Assembly (NCBI GenBank): GCA_022843465.1
Contig: JALHNO010000009.1
Location: forward strand, 43,070-80,152
Source of the DNA: Pseudomonadota bacterium
GTDB lineage: Bacteria; Pseudomonadota; Gammaproteobacteria; Xanthomonadales; Ahniellaceae
Direction: 5' to 3'
Length of the DNA: 37,083 bases
In this document: piece after piece, positions 27,003 through 36,309 of the stretch
How the letters are laid out: every line of letters starts with the position of its first letter
How positions within the stretch are numbered: the first letter of the stretch is position 1
Notes under the pieces: model-generated
Told to the model about the DNA's origin: nothing
Seen by the model: the letters and a program-made list of their open reading frames with translations, nothing else
Databases searched by the model: none
Translations under genes and position numbers: made by a program

Positions 27003-27927
27003 TGCCGCGCAGCCAGCATTGCCCCATCGCTCGGGCTTTCTCGATCAGACTGTCGACTGCTCCGATGGCACGGCCGAAGCCGGAGCCCACAGCCATCACT
27101 TGCCGCGTCCAGGACGCGCTGCTCGTCCCCAGCCTGGCGATTACTACCGGTGCAGGGCCAACGATCGCACCGCGTTTGTCGGCGCGAATCTGGCGGCCAC
27201 TGAAGTCGACCAACCCAAGGTACTCCGCCTGGGTCATCCGCAGCACCGACAGACCTCGAATGCCCAGCACCGGCGCCAGCGCGTGACCTGCTGATGCGGG
27301 CTCGGCTTCGATTTCGCTTAGCCGTTGTCGGGCACTGGTGTGGCGTGAAGCTTCCAGCGTGTCGCATATTCCGGCGCGAACGGGATTGAGGTCCACGTAG
27401 GCCATTGCCGCAACGACCGCCGTGTCGTCCAGTAAAGCCTGGCACTTGAATCTGCCTTCCCAGAACCGCCCTTTACAGATGTCTTCCTTGTTCGCACGGC
27501 GCGCGATGGGCTCCGACAATGCGCGCATGAACCACGATAGATCTGCGAGCCTGCCACGCAGAACTGCGATGCGATCAGCGTGGCCAGAAAGTACCGCTGC
27601 TCGTAACTCAGGCGCTTGATCGGGCCGAGGAAACAATCGAACCCAGCGATCGGCCACCTCCAGGTCCGACCACGCCGACGCCACTTCCGGCAGGGTCTGC
27701 ACGACGACATGCAGATGATTGCTCATCACCGCAAAACCCCAGATCGAGACAGCGAAGATTTCGCCGATGTCACGGAGACGATCCTCCACCCATTGCCTGC
27801 GGTGCTCGAACGAACGACCGGTGTAGCTGTCCTCACCGCACAGGAACGCTCGACGTACACAGCGCGAGACGCAGTGGAACACGCCTGACGCGCCTGGTGG
27901 AACAAGTGTGGATCGTGGGTAGGTCAT
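26965..27927 (-). CDS. Y1/REP-associated-type HUH transposase
   Basis: This 320-aa protein belongs to the IS200-like Y1 transposase superfamily and resembles the larger REP-associated (RAYT-like) group. The HUH motif is HLHVV in FAVMSNHLHVVVQ (about residues 68-80). It is preceded by FHCVSRCVRRAFLCG near residue 17 and followed by a helical region with FWEGRFKCQALLDDTAVVAAMAYVDLNPVRAGI, where the catalytic tyrosine is likely Y177 in AYVDLNP. Such enzymes nick single-stranded DNA hairpins. It is flanked by short tandem repeats in inverted orientation and its 3' end is duplicated, so it forms a possible mobile unit (26517-28043). No strong ribosome-binding site precedes the ATG. Confidence 0.9.
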   Translation of the reverse strand: MTYPRSTLVPPGASGVFHCVSRCVRRAFLCGEDSYTGRSFEHRRQWVEDRLRDIGEIFAVSIWGFAVMSNHLHVVVQTLPEVASAWSDLEVADRWVRLFPRPDQAPELRAAVLSGHADRIAVLRGRLADLSWFMRALSEPIARRANKEDICKGRFWEGRFKCQALLDDTAVVAAMAYVDLNPVRAGICDTLEASRHTSARQRLSEIEAEPASAGHALAPVLGIRGLSVLRMTQAEYLGLVDFSGRQIRADKRGAIVGPAPVVIARLGTSSASWTRQVMAVGSGFGRAIGAVDSLIEKARAMGQCWLRGIGTARELAKVTG

Positions 27928-28007
27928 GTTGCACAGACTGCCACCGCACTGAGGCGATGGCAGTCAGATCAATGCGAGGCGGAGGCTAGGAAATCTCGGA
28001 ATCGTGG

Positions 28008-28043
28008 ATGTCCTGGTTCTTCCCCATGTCCTGGTTCTTCCCC
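28008..28043. repeat. Perfect tandem 18-bp repeat (right flank of transposase unit)
   Basis: ATGTCCTGGTTCTTCCCC occurs twice in direct succession (28008-28025 and 28026-28043). Read on the minus strand it gives AAGAACCAGGACATCCAC, an imperfect match to the left-flank repeat AAGAATTCTGGACACCCAC, so the two flanks face inwards around the transposase gene. Confidence 0.88.
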
Positions 28044-28044
28044 G

Positions 28045-28200
28045 TTACCTAGATCGATCGATTGCTTGCGCCAGGAGTACAAGAGCCATAGCGGGGACCA
28101 AGGGAAGCCACCAGTGGTCCCAGCCGAATAACCCTGACACTAACGAAGAGGAGACTAGGCATGCGCCCAATATCCACGAGACGCATGCCACCTTTTTCAT
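28045..28200 (-). CDS. Tiny two-TM membrane protein
   Basis: A 51-aa product begins MKKVACVSWILGACLVSSSL and has two hydrophobic helices (about residues 4-23 and 31-46) separated by a short GWDHWW turn, ending QAIDRSR. It is on the same strand as the giant RHS gene and starts about 115 bp after its stop. That position is where RHS toxins usually have their immunity gene, so an immunity role is possible. The frame can start 11 codons earlier (28233). The ribosome-binding site is weak and there is no family match I recognise, so even its reality as a gene is uncertain. Confidence 0.4.
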   Translation of the reverse strand: MKKVACVSWILGACLVSSSLVSGLFGWDHWWLPLVPAMALVLLAQAIDRSR

Positions 28201-28314
28201 TGGAAATCCACGAGTGTCATAGTGCCTCAGCATTGTCTTGGGCGCTGACCAGCACTTTTAGGCTGGTCCTCGCACTCGGTTCACCGAACACCGAAGGATG
28301 CCGGGAGTCTCGTA

Positions 28315-31300
28315 TTAAAAGGTGGGGAAGATGGCAGGAGCACGTGGAGGCGGGGCCCACCCCCATTCACTCAATTTTTCGCATGAGTACCCTCGGATCA
28401 TCTCGGAATACAAGGGCCCGAGAGCTGCACCCGCGGCCGCGTCCTCACTTCGCTTGAGCTTCTTCCCCCACTTCAGCATGGCGCCACCACCAATGGCACC
28501 GCCGGTAATGCATCCTGCAAGGCAGTCATCGGCTACTTCGCAAAAATCCCAGGCACAATCCTTATTGCATTCGCCCAGGGTCTTGCCGCGAAACATTCCT
28601 TGCCCAACACACCAGAGCTTGCTTGAAACAACAGACGCAAGACATCCCTTCACACAGGCTCGTAGTGCCGCCCACAAGACCGGGTGTTGTCCCGTCGGAT
28701 CACTGTAACCAATAGGTTTCCCGTTCACATAAGAATAGGTAGCCACCCCACCCCTCAACCCAATCGGATCACTCTCCACATACCTTCCAGTACCCGGCTC
28801 GTAGTCGCGGAAGTAGTTGTAATGCAACCCCGTCTCGGCGTCAAAGTACTGCCCCGGAAACCGCAGGTTCATCACGAAGGGAACGCTGTTGCCATCCGGG
28901 TCCTGGTTGGGGGCGGCTTCGCCGAAGGGGTTGTTGAGTATGGGCCAGTCCCAGATGGCGTTGTTGCCGGCGACCGAGATCACCTTGCGCGGGCTGCCGA
29001 GATGATCTGGCTGGATATGGTTCAGCACGCCACCGGCGATGACGCCAACCGGGAGGTCGTCCAGCCACAGGTACTCCTGAAGCACGACACCATTCCGATC
29101 ACCTTCGACCAGCAAGCGGCCAGACTCGTCGTAAACGAAGGAACGCGAACTTGCCTTGTGCGAGTATGTCACGTGTTTGTAGACGCGCTCGCCACGGGCG
29201 TTGTAGTGGAAATGCACGGCCGCGCCTGGATCAATCGAGCTGACCAGTCTATTGCGGTCATCGTAGGTCAGAATCGGCGATTGAAACCAGGCAGCGTCGC
29301 GTCGCGTCGTGTTGCCGTTGGCATCGTACTCGCGCGTGCTGAGGGGGACCGATTTCGTCTTGCTCGACGATCGCCGGCTTTCTTCCTCCGGTGTACCGAT
29401 CCACATCAATCGATGCGAATTCGGAGCGTACCCGTAGCCTTGGACAGCGCCATTGCTGTAGGTCTTTGACGTCCGGTTGCCGATAGCGTCGTAGGTAAAG
29501 GCTTCGGCGAGTGCCGTCGGCGTGTTGACCGTCTTCAGGCGATGGAGCGCATCGTATCCGTACACGTTGTTGGGCGGCGAACCCGCGATTACATCACTCA
29601 GCCCGGTGATATTGCCGACCGCATCCAGGGTGAACTCAAGATCGAGTCCGGTGGCCTGACTGCTGTTGATGCTGTCGATCCAGTAGTTCTGATCGTAGCT
29701 GCGCAGACTGGTGGCGCCATTGCCCCAGGTGATCTGCTTGACCGGGCCGTACGGGTAGTAGCTGACGGCGCTGACCAGGGTCTGTGCGCCGCCACCCGCC
29801 GGCGTCACGCTGATCGCGCTGATGCGGCCGAGTGCATCGCGGCTGTAGTTGACGACGCTGCCGCTCGGATAGACCAACTGGGTCATCCGGTCGGCCTTGT
29901 TGTAGGCCCAGCGCGTGGTAGTGGTGATGCCATTGGCAACGGCGATCTTGCGCACCACATTGCCGCGGCGGTCGTAGCAGAGCTGGGTGCTGCCGCTGGG
30001 ATCGCTGAAGCCGGTGAGGCGGCCCAGGCCAAAGCGTTCATTGCTCGGGCTGGTCGGACAGGCGCTGTGGTTCTGGTCATAGCTAAACGCGACATTGTTG
30101 CTCGATGTCGGATAGGCAATGCCCGTCAGCCGATTGAGCACGTCGTAGCTGTAGGTGCTCGTGACCCCGCGCGCATCGGTCTGCGTGGCGCGATTGCCGG
30201 CGCTGTCGTAGGTGTAGTTTGTGGTGCCGGTATCGGGGCTGACCAGTTGCATCAGGTCGCTGAGACCGTCGTAGACGTAGTCGGTCGCCAGGCCCTTGGC
30301 GTCGATCACCCTGGTCAGATTGTCGCGGGCGTCGTAGCGGTACTGGGTGTTGCCCATCAGGGCATCGGTGCTCTGGATCAGGCGATTGAGCGGATCGACA
30401 TTGCTGTCGGTCACCCGCAGCAGGGCATCGGTGACGGTGTCCTGATTGCCATTGCCGTCATAGGTGAACACCGTTTCGGCACTCTGCGCATTGAGCAGTT
30501 TGTGCAGGCGACCCAGGCTGTCATAGACGCGGCCGAGGGTGCGGGTCAGCGTGTTGGATGGGTCGCGGGTGTTTTCCGCAGTGCGATTGCCGGCGGCATC
30601 GAGCGTGTAGCTGAGGGTGTTGCCGAGATTGTCCGTTATGTCGGTCAGGCGATGGGCGGCGTCGTAGGTGTAGTCGATGTAGGCGCCATCGGGCTGGGTG
30701 ACGCGGGTGACTTGGCCGACATTGTCGTAGGTCAGCGTGGTCACGGCGTCCGATGTGGCATTGGGCGTGCCATTGGCATTGGCGCGCACGGTGCGCGTGG
30801 CCAGCCAGCCGCGGGCGTGGTAGCTCAGGTCGGTGATCACGCCGTTGGCGTCTTTCATGCGCTTCACGCGACCGGCACCGTCGTAGCTGATGTACTCGGT
30901 CACCTGGTTCAATGCATTGGTCACCTTCCACAGATCACCCTTGCGATAGGCGCAGGTGGTCGGCGCAGAGGCACAGTTGGCGTGATCGGCAGCGTAGTAG
31001 GTGTAGGTGCTGAGATCGCTCACATCGGTACGCGCACCGTTCATCGTCTTGACCAGGCCAAGCAAGGGGCAGGTGCTGCCCGGCGCGGCCACGTCGCCGG
31101 CTTCGCAGTAGGTGGTCAGGGTTTGGCGCACGCGCGCCGGCGCAATGCTGCTGGCGCCACAGGTGTAGGCCATTGCGGTGGTGTCGGTGGGATCGATCTC
31201 GCAGCGGGCGGTGGTCTGGCCGCGGCTGTTGTGGGTCCAGCGGGTAACTGTGAGGAGCACGTTTGCACTGTTGTACGTCGTCCGCTCTACCGGCGTTCGG

Positions 31301-33348
31301 AAAGCGGGGTGCCACAGGGTTTCCGTGCGCCGGGTTTCTGGCGTTGAACAGTCCACAGTGCCAGGACAAGCCGCCGTCTGAGCGGGCAAGAGCCCCTCGA
31401 CGCGCGACGTTTCGTTGCCGAAAGCATCAGTGCCGATCTGAGTCTTGAACCCGCGTGCGTCGATGGTCGCAGCAAGATCACGACTGGGCGAGTAGAACTT
31501 CTGGGTCACAAGCTGCAGCGACGTGACCGGATCGGTTTCGGTCACCTTGATCAGCTTCTTGAACTGGGAAGTGTCGAACTCGAATAGCTTGGTTCCGCCC
31601 AAAGGATAGGTAACCAGTGTCGTGGACCCAGTGACGTACTCGAGGGTTGCCCGATTGACGCCCCCCGCCCATTCCGTACTGAGCACTCGACCACCCTGGT
31701 CGTAGCGGTATGTTGACCAGCGCGTGGTCGTGCTGCCGAACTGGTCGCTGATGCCGGTGATTGCTCCCGGTATCCCATTTACCGCACACGCCGCGTCGGT
31801 GGCTCCGCCTGGCAGGATGCAGACGTTGGCGGCTTCGTTGCGGAGGTAGTTGCGCTGGTAGCCGCCTGGATACGAAACGCTGTTCAGCTCACCGTCCGCG
31901 CCATACTGGTACTGGATCACTGCACCCTCGGGCGTGGAGACAGACGTCAGCCTGACGGTGCCGCAGGTCAAGCTGTACGCCCCCCCACAACTAGCAACAT
32001 CAGATCGCGCGTAGTTGAAAACCAGGGTGCGCCCGTTGGCGTCCGTGACCTGGAACAGCCGTCGATCAAACCCTTCCGACATGGAAGCGCCGGGAGGCGT
32101 GGGCACATCCCCGTGATAGGCAAAGTGCAATTCCATTGCCGAATTGCCGGGCTGAGCACGGCGGCGCAACAGCCCCTTGGCGTCGAAATACCAACGCTGA
32201 GAACCTTCCTCCAGAATGTAGGCGATACCCGCGGAATCGGGCGCCTGCTTGGTCAGAATCTTGCCGGGTCGGTTGGTGGCGCGATACTGGCCATTTGATA
32301 CCAGTGTGTATCGCTCGAGATGCATCGTATTGAGCAGCAGGAATAACTGGCTCGGTGCCGCGGTCGCATCGGGCTGCACACGGAGGTCGTAGCTCGTGGA
32401 CCAATGGTTGCCCATTGCACTAGTCGGAGACACCTCGCGCATCGACGAGTACGAGCGCACTAGCTCCAGACCGCCGGACCTCCAATCAGTTTCGGTCAGT
32501 ATTTTTTCGCCAGTGCCGGGCACGCAGGGCGCGTTGGTGCCAGGACATTGCTCTGGTTTGGGAACGGCGGTGATGATGCCGATTTCGTCGTTGATACAGG
32601 CTTCGGAGAGTGGAACGGCGTTCTTTGCACGCTGAGCCTCACCCGCTGCCAGCAGCACGGCCGGATTGGTATCTTTGCCAGAAGGGTAAAATGCTGAGGG
32701 GCACTGAGGCTGCGCCGTCTTTCTCAACAAGTAGTGCGTGGTACCGCTCGACGTGGACGGAGGCACGCAAGTCGTGACCCGCCGCATGTATTTATGAAAT
32801 GCTCCGACAGGCGTGCTGTATCCCGGGCATGCGTAGTTGTATGGCACCGTGTTGCCAAACAAGAGCGGCGGATCCATGTAGGCCCCGAAAAAGCTGTCCG
32901 TGTGGCTACACCCCGGTGGCGAGGTGTGACCAATGAGTGCCGTGATCGCTTCATTCTCGCTGCCGTACGAAGGTGGCGAGCCGGAACATGAGGCAACTTC
33001 CCACGCCGTCGTAAGCGTATACGCCAATGGCGGGACCGGGGTGCCTGGTGCCGGCATGACCTTGTAGCGATACTCCATCAAGTTGGTTGAGTAACTATTG
33101 ATCGGTCGCTGCTCGTCGCGAACCAGAAGCTCGCGACCGGGACGTTGTGGAATGGATTCCCGCATCACGGCTTCTGTCTCGCTCAGTAGCGGAGAACAGA
33201 AATTCTGTCCGTTGGAGAGCCGGATCGTGCAGTACTCATCAGGGGGCTGGTAGGCGCTGGCCAGCGCGGGCGCAAGGAGCGCGAGGGCAGCCGATGCTGA
33301 CAGCACCAACCGGCGCTTGTGATCGAACAGTCTTGGTATTTTGCGCAC
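28315..33348 (-). CDS. Giant secreted RHS/YD-repeat protein
   Basis: This about 1677-aa protein begins with a Sec signal peptide (RRLVLSASAALALLAPALASA). An N-terminal cysteine-containing domain is followed by a DUF6531-like segment (TDWRSGGLELVRSYSSM...), then a long series of YD repeats (LTYDNVGQVTRVTQPDG, YTYDAAHRL, YSYDVLNRL and many more) that build an RHS shell. The core end is clear: AETGLHYNYFRDYEPGTGRY, then ESDPIGLRGG. The about 130-residue tail beyond it is different: nine cysteines, a glycine-zipper segment (GCITGGAIGGGAM) and a proline-rich end. Such variable tails are often toxins. The GTG at 33348 with GGGAG 6 nt upstream fits the signal peptide better than TTG at 33372. No PAAR or VgrG element is present. 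Confidence 0.92.
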   Translation of the reverse strand: MRKIPRLFDHKRRLVLSASAALALLAPALASAYQPPDEYCTIRLSNGQNFCSPLLSETEAVMRESIPQRPGRELLVRDEQRPINSYSTNLMEYRYKVMPAPGTPVPPLAYTLTTAWEVASCSGSPPSYGSENEAITALIGHTSPPGCSHTDSFFGAYMDPPLLFGNTVPYNYACPGYSTPVGAFHKYMRRVTTCVPPSTSSGTTHYLLRKTAQPQCPSAFYPSGKDTNPAVLLAAGEAQRAKNAVPLSEACINDEIGIITAVPKPEQCPGTNAPCVPGTGEKILTETDWRSGGLELVRSYSSMREVSPTSAMGNHWSTSYDLRVQPDATAAPSQLFLLLNTMHLERYTLVSNGQYRATNRPGKILTKQAPDSAGIAYILEEGSQRWYFDAKGLLRRRAQPGNSAMELHFAYHGDVPTPPGASMSEGFDRRLFQVTDANGRTLVFNYARSDVASCGGAYSLTCGTVRLTSVSTPEGAVIQYQYGADGELNSVSYPGGYQRNYLRNEAANVCILPGGATDAACAVNGIPGAITGISDQFGSTTTRWSTYRYDQGGRVLSTEWAGGVNRATLEYVTGSTTLVTYPLGGTKLFEFDTSQFKKLIKVTETDPVTSLQLVTQKFYSPSRDLAATIDARGFKTQIGTDAFGNETSRVEGLLPAQTAACPGTVDCSTPETRRTETLWHPAFRTPVERTTYNSANVLLTVTRWTHNSRGQTTARCEIDPTDTTAMAYTCGASSIAPARVRQTLTTYCEAGDVAAPGSTCPLLGLVKTMNGARTDVSDLSTYTYYAADHANCASAPTTCAYRKGDLWKVTNALNQVTEYISYDGAGRVKRMKDANGVITDLSYHARGWLATRTVRANANGTPNATSDAVTTLTYDNVGQVTRVTQPDGAYIDYTYDAAHRLTDITDNLGNTLSYTLDAAGNRTAENTRDPSNTLTRTLGRVYDSLGRLHKLLNAQSAETVFTYDGNGNQDTVTDALLRVTDSNVDPLNRLIQSTDALMGNTQYRYDARDNLTRVIDAKGLATDYVYDGLSDLMQLVSPDTGTTNYTYDSAGNRATQTDARGVTSTYSYDVLNRLTGIAYPTSSNNVAFSYDQNHSACPTSPSNERFGLGRLTGFSDPSGSTQLCYDRRGNVVRKIAVANGITTTTRWAYNKADRMTQLVYPSGSVVNYSRDALGRISAISVTPAGGGAQTLVSAVSYYPYGPVKQITWGNGATSLRSYDQNYWIDSINSSQATGLDLEFTLDAVGNITGLSDVIAGSPPNNVYGYDALHRLKTVNTPTALAEAFTYDAIGNRTSKTYSNGAVQGYGYAPNSHRLMWIGTPEEESRRSSSKTKSVPLSTREYDANGNTTRRDAAWFQSPILTYDDRNRLVSSIDPGAAVHFHYNARGERVYKHVTYSHKASSRSFVYDESGRLLVEGDRNGVVLQEYLWLDDLPVGVIAGGVLNHIQPDHLGSPRKVISVAGNNAIWDWPILNNPFGEAAPNQDPDGNSVPFVMNLRFPGQYFDAETGLHYNYFRDYEPGTGRYVESDPIGLRGGVATYSYVNGKPIGYSDPTGQHPVLWAALRACVKGCLASVVSSKLWCVGQGMFRGKTLGECNKDCAWDFCEVADDCLAGCITGGAIGGGAMLKWGKKLKRSEDAAAGAALGPLYSEMIRGYSCEKLSEWGWAPPPRAPAIFPTF

Positions 33349-33638
33349 AGGAAACTCCCGATGATGAAGCAACGACCGCGCGAATGAGCGGCTTGTAGCT
33401 GTCCTATCGGAATCCGGGGCTGGGCATGATCAGATTCTTTTCATAGGGCGCAATCCCTTCGCGGCCGTCGCGTGGACGACCAAATTGATCGCCCCAGCAT
33501 GAACTGCGGCGTGCGCGCGCCTGGGGCCGCGCGACGGCCCTCTGGCTGGTGCAGGGAATTCGTTGGGCCGGGGCCTCGCGCCGCCAGCGTGTCGACAAGG
33601 CAACTCTCGCGCCTGGTCTCCGCACGGTACCTAAGGAC

Positions 33639-36227
33639 TTACCTAATCCCCAACTCCACCATCCCCGCCTCAATCTTCCCCACCGCTTTCTGCGCCTGCG
33701 GATTGGGCGACTTCTTGGCTTCCTCGAGGGCGCCAAGGACTTTGGCGTGCTGGCTCGCAGTCGGCTGCTGTCGATAAAGATCAGCGGCAACGATCAAGAG
33801 ATCGATCGGGTAGATGTCGTATTGCTGGATGATCTGGTGTTCCTCGGCTACGCGGATGACGTCCTCGGCGAGCGCGGCTGCCCTCGCCCATTCTCCGCGT
33901 GCTGCGAGTTCGGTTGCGTATCCGGTGCGGAACAATTGCGTGGTGAGATTGGACGTGGGCCATACTTGCTTTGCGATGTCGATGGCGGCCTGATAATTCT
34001 GATCGGCGACAGCGAACTCGCCTTGATCATTCTGGATACCGGCGAGATTGAAGTGCGCGCGCGCAGTCGTGGGATGCGCGCGACCCAGCACGCCAACATA
34101 GGTGTCCAGCAATTCCGCCGCCAGCACTTTGGCAGCGGCCATGTCGCCGATGGCGGTGAGCACCCTGAACTTGGCGTTTTTCGCCTGTGCATAGCGCAGG
34201 GACTGCACGCCATACAGTCGCTCGGCGGTTGCCATGGCCTGATTGGCCAGTGCCGTTGCCTGATCGAACTTCTGCAGATCGGCCTTGAGTCCAGCCAGCA
34301 GATTGGCCTGTTCGAGCACCTGCGGCGAATCGAGTGAATTGTGCTCCTTGGCCTCGGCAAGCAGTTGCTCAAGGATCTGCTCGGATCGTTCGGGCTTGCC
34401 GGTGACCCGATACCCCTGCGCCAGCAGGGTGCGGGCACGTATCGATTGGGCCGGGCTCAATGGCGCAGCCACCACTTCTTCGATAATGCCGACCGACTTG
34501 GGGAGTTCACCTGCCTGGAACTCGATGGCTGCCGAGGCGAGCCTGGCCGCCTGCCTGGCTTCATCATCGCGGGCGAGGCGCAGCAGTTCGGCCTGTGCCC
34601 TCCGCGCTTCGTCGAACGCCCCGGTTTCACCGAGCGCATGCGATCGCGTCGACCAGTACAGGCTGCGCGGCGCATCCCCCAAGGATTCCACGTTGATATC
34701 CGCCTGCAAGGCCAGCGCACGCTCGGGCTCACCGATCAGGCGATGGATTTCCGCAATGGGGACCAGCAGCGGTGCTGCTTCGGTGCCGCCGGCACCATCG
34801 AGACGCGCCTGCGTCGCGATGCGTTCGAATACCTCCCTGGCCGATACGTCCTTGCCGAGCGCCTGCGCCGGGTCGGTGGCATTCAAGGCATTCATGATCA
34901 GGCCCGTCATCTGATCGGCCCGGGATTGTTGTTCGATGGTGGCGCGGTATTGGCGTAGCCAGGTCAGGCCGCCGGCCGTGGCGACGGCGAGCACGATCGC
35001 AGAGGCGGCAACGGCGAGACGGTGGCGAGAGACGAATCGCCGACTGCGATACCAGAGCCCACCGCGTCTTGCCACGACCGGGAATCCTTGCAGATGAGCG
35101 CGCAGATCGGCGCTCAGTTGATCGACCGAGGTGTAGCGATCCTGTGGATTCTTGCGCAGGCAGCGCAGTGCGATGGCGTCGAGGTCGCCCTTCAGCAGGC
35201 GGGCCGCAATCGCTGGGACTGTGGTTGAATTCTGCGCGGGATCCGATGACGCGCTGTCCTGGGATTGCGAAGTCGTTGGCGTTTTGGCGACCGCGAGACT
35301 CGGCGCCGCCGGGTCGTCATGCAATACGCGATGCTCCATCTCGCCGGGCGTCAGGCCATTGAGGTCGAGTGGCTTGCGGCCGGTCAGCAGTTCGTAGAGC
35401 AGTACGCCGAGGCCGTAGACATCGCAGGCGGGTGTGATCGGCTCGTTGCGCAGTTGTTCGGGCGCAGCGTTGTGCGGAGAGAAGAATCGCTGCGCGGCGG
35501 CGGTTTCCTGCACATCGATGGCACCGAGCACACCGACCAGGGGCTTGGCGATGCCGAAGTCGAGCAATTTGACCTGGCCGTCTTCGGTCACCAGCACATT
35601 GCCGGGCTTGAGGTCGCGGTGCACGATCAGGTTGCGATGGGCAAAGGCGATGGCATCGCAGATATCGAGGAAGAGGCGCAGCCGTGCGCCGAGATCCAGC
35701 GCGTGCGTGGCGGCATACGCGGTGAGACTGAGCCCGGGGACGTACTCCATCACCACATAGGGGCTGCCATCGGCGAGCTCGCCGGCATCGAGCAGGCTGG
35801 CGATGTGCGGGTGCTTGAGCAGGGCCAGCACCTGGCGTTCCAGATGAAAGCGCGCAAGCGTATGCGCATCGAGCAGCTCTGGGCGCACGATCTTGATGGC
35901 GACCTGCTGGCTGATGCTGCCATCGGCGCGGTCGGCCAGGAATACGCGCCCCATGCCGCCCTTGCCGAGCGAACTGGCGATGACGTAGGCGCCGATGCTC
36001 TGGCCGAGCATGTCCTGTTCGGAGGCAAACGCTTGCGTGGCACGCAGCGCCGGCCGCGCCGTGTGGCCGACCAATTGCTGATCGACATCGAGCAAGTCGA
36101 TCAACTGGCGCCGGGTGTCCTCGTCGATGTCGGCGGACTCGCGCAGAAAGGCAAGACGCTGATCGGCGGAGAGGTCGGCCAGGCGTTCGAACCAGTGCTT
36201 GAGGCGTTCAAAATTGACGGAGGGCAT
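33639..36227 (-). CDS. Hanks-type Ser/Thr kinase with TPR-like C-terminus
   Basis: This 862-aa membrane kinase has an N-terminal helical region, a kinase domain (about residues 80-380) and a transmembrane helix at about 403-424. The C-terminal half consists of TPR-like helical repeats, presumably outside the cytosol. Catalytic features are all present: glycine loop LGKGGMGRVF (87-96), VAIK lysine K112, HRDLKPGNVL (203-212), DFG (223-225) and APE (255-257). It phosphorylates Ser/Thr of partners. The ECF sigma factor gene lies 82 bp upstream on the same strand, the classic ECF43-type arrangement in which the kinase activates the sigma factor by phosphorylation. The gap between this gene and the RHS gene (33349-33638) holds no evident gene. 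Confidence 0.95.
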   Translation of the reverse strand: MPSVNFERLKHWFERLADLSADQRLAFLRESADIDEDTRRQLIDLLDVDQQLVGHTARPALRATQAFASEQDMLGQSIGAYVIASSLGKGGMGRVFLADRADGSISQQVAIKIVRPELLDAHTLARFHLERQVLALLKHPHIASLLDAGELADGSPYVVMEYVPGLSLTAYAATHALDLGARLRLFLDICDAIAFAHRNLIVHRDLKPGNVLVTEDGQVKLLDFGIAKPLVGVLGAIDVQETAAAQRFFSPHNAAPEQLRNEPITPACDVYGLGVLLYELLTGRKPLDLNGLTPGEMEHRVLHDDPAAPSLAVAKTPTTSQSQDSASSDPAQNSTTVPAIAARLLKGDLDAIALRCLRKNPQDRYTSVDQLSADLRAHLQGFPVVARRGGLWYRSRRFVSRHRLAVAASAIVLAVATAGGLTWLRQYRATIEQQSRADQMTGLIMNALNATDPAQALGKDVSAREVFERIATQARLDGAGGTEAAPLLVPIAEIHRLIGEPERALALQADINVESLGDAPRSLYWSTRSHALGETGAFDEARRAQAELLRLARDDEARQAARLASAAIEFQAGELPKSVGIIEEVVAAPLSPAQSIRARTLLAQGYRVTGKPERSEQILEQLLAEAKEHNSLDSPQVLEQANLLAGLKADLQKFDQATALANQAMATAERLYGVQSLRYAQAKNAKFRVLTAIGDMAAAKVLAAELLDTYVGVLGRAHPTTARAHFNLAGIQNDQGEFAVADQNYQAAIDIAKQVWPTSNLTTQLFRTGYATELAARGEWARAAALAEDVIRVAEEHQIIQQYDIYPIDLLIVAADLYRQQPTASQHAKVLGALEEAKKSPNPQAQKAVGKIEAGMVELGIR

Positions 36228-36309
36228 GGCGGTCTCGCGTTGGGGCTGAGGTCGGTTGGCTGCTCAGTGGTCGGGTGGAGCAAACCGGCAATCACTTTGC
36301 TGGAGGGAA

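Noticed and set aside
29542-31347. A 601-codon open frame antisense to the YD-repeat region
   Set aside because: It mirrors the repetitive YD repeats and has no recognisable domain.
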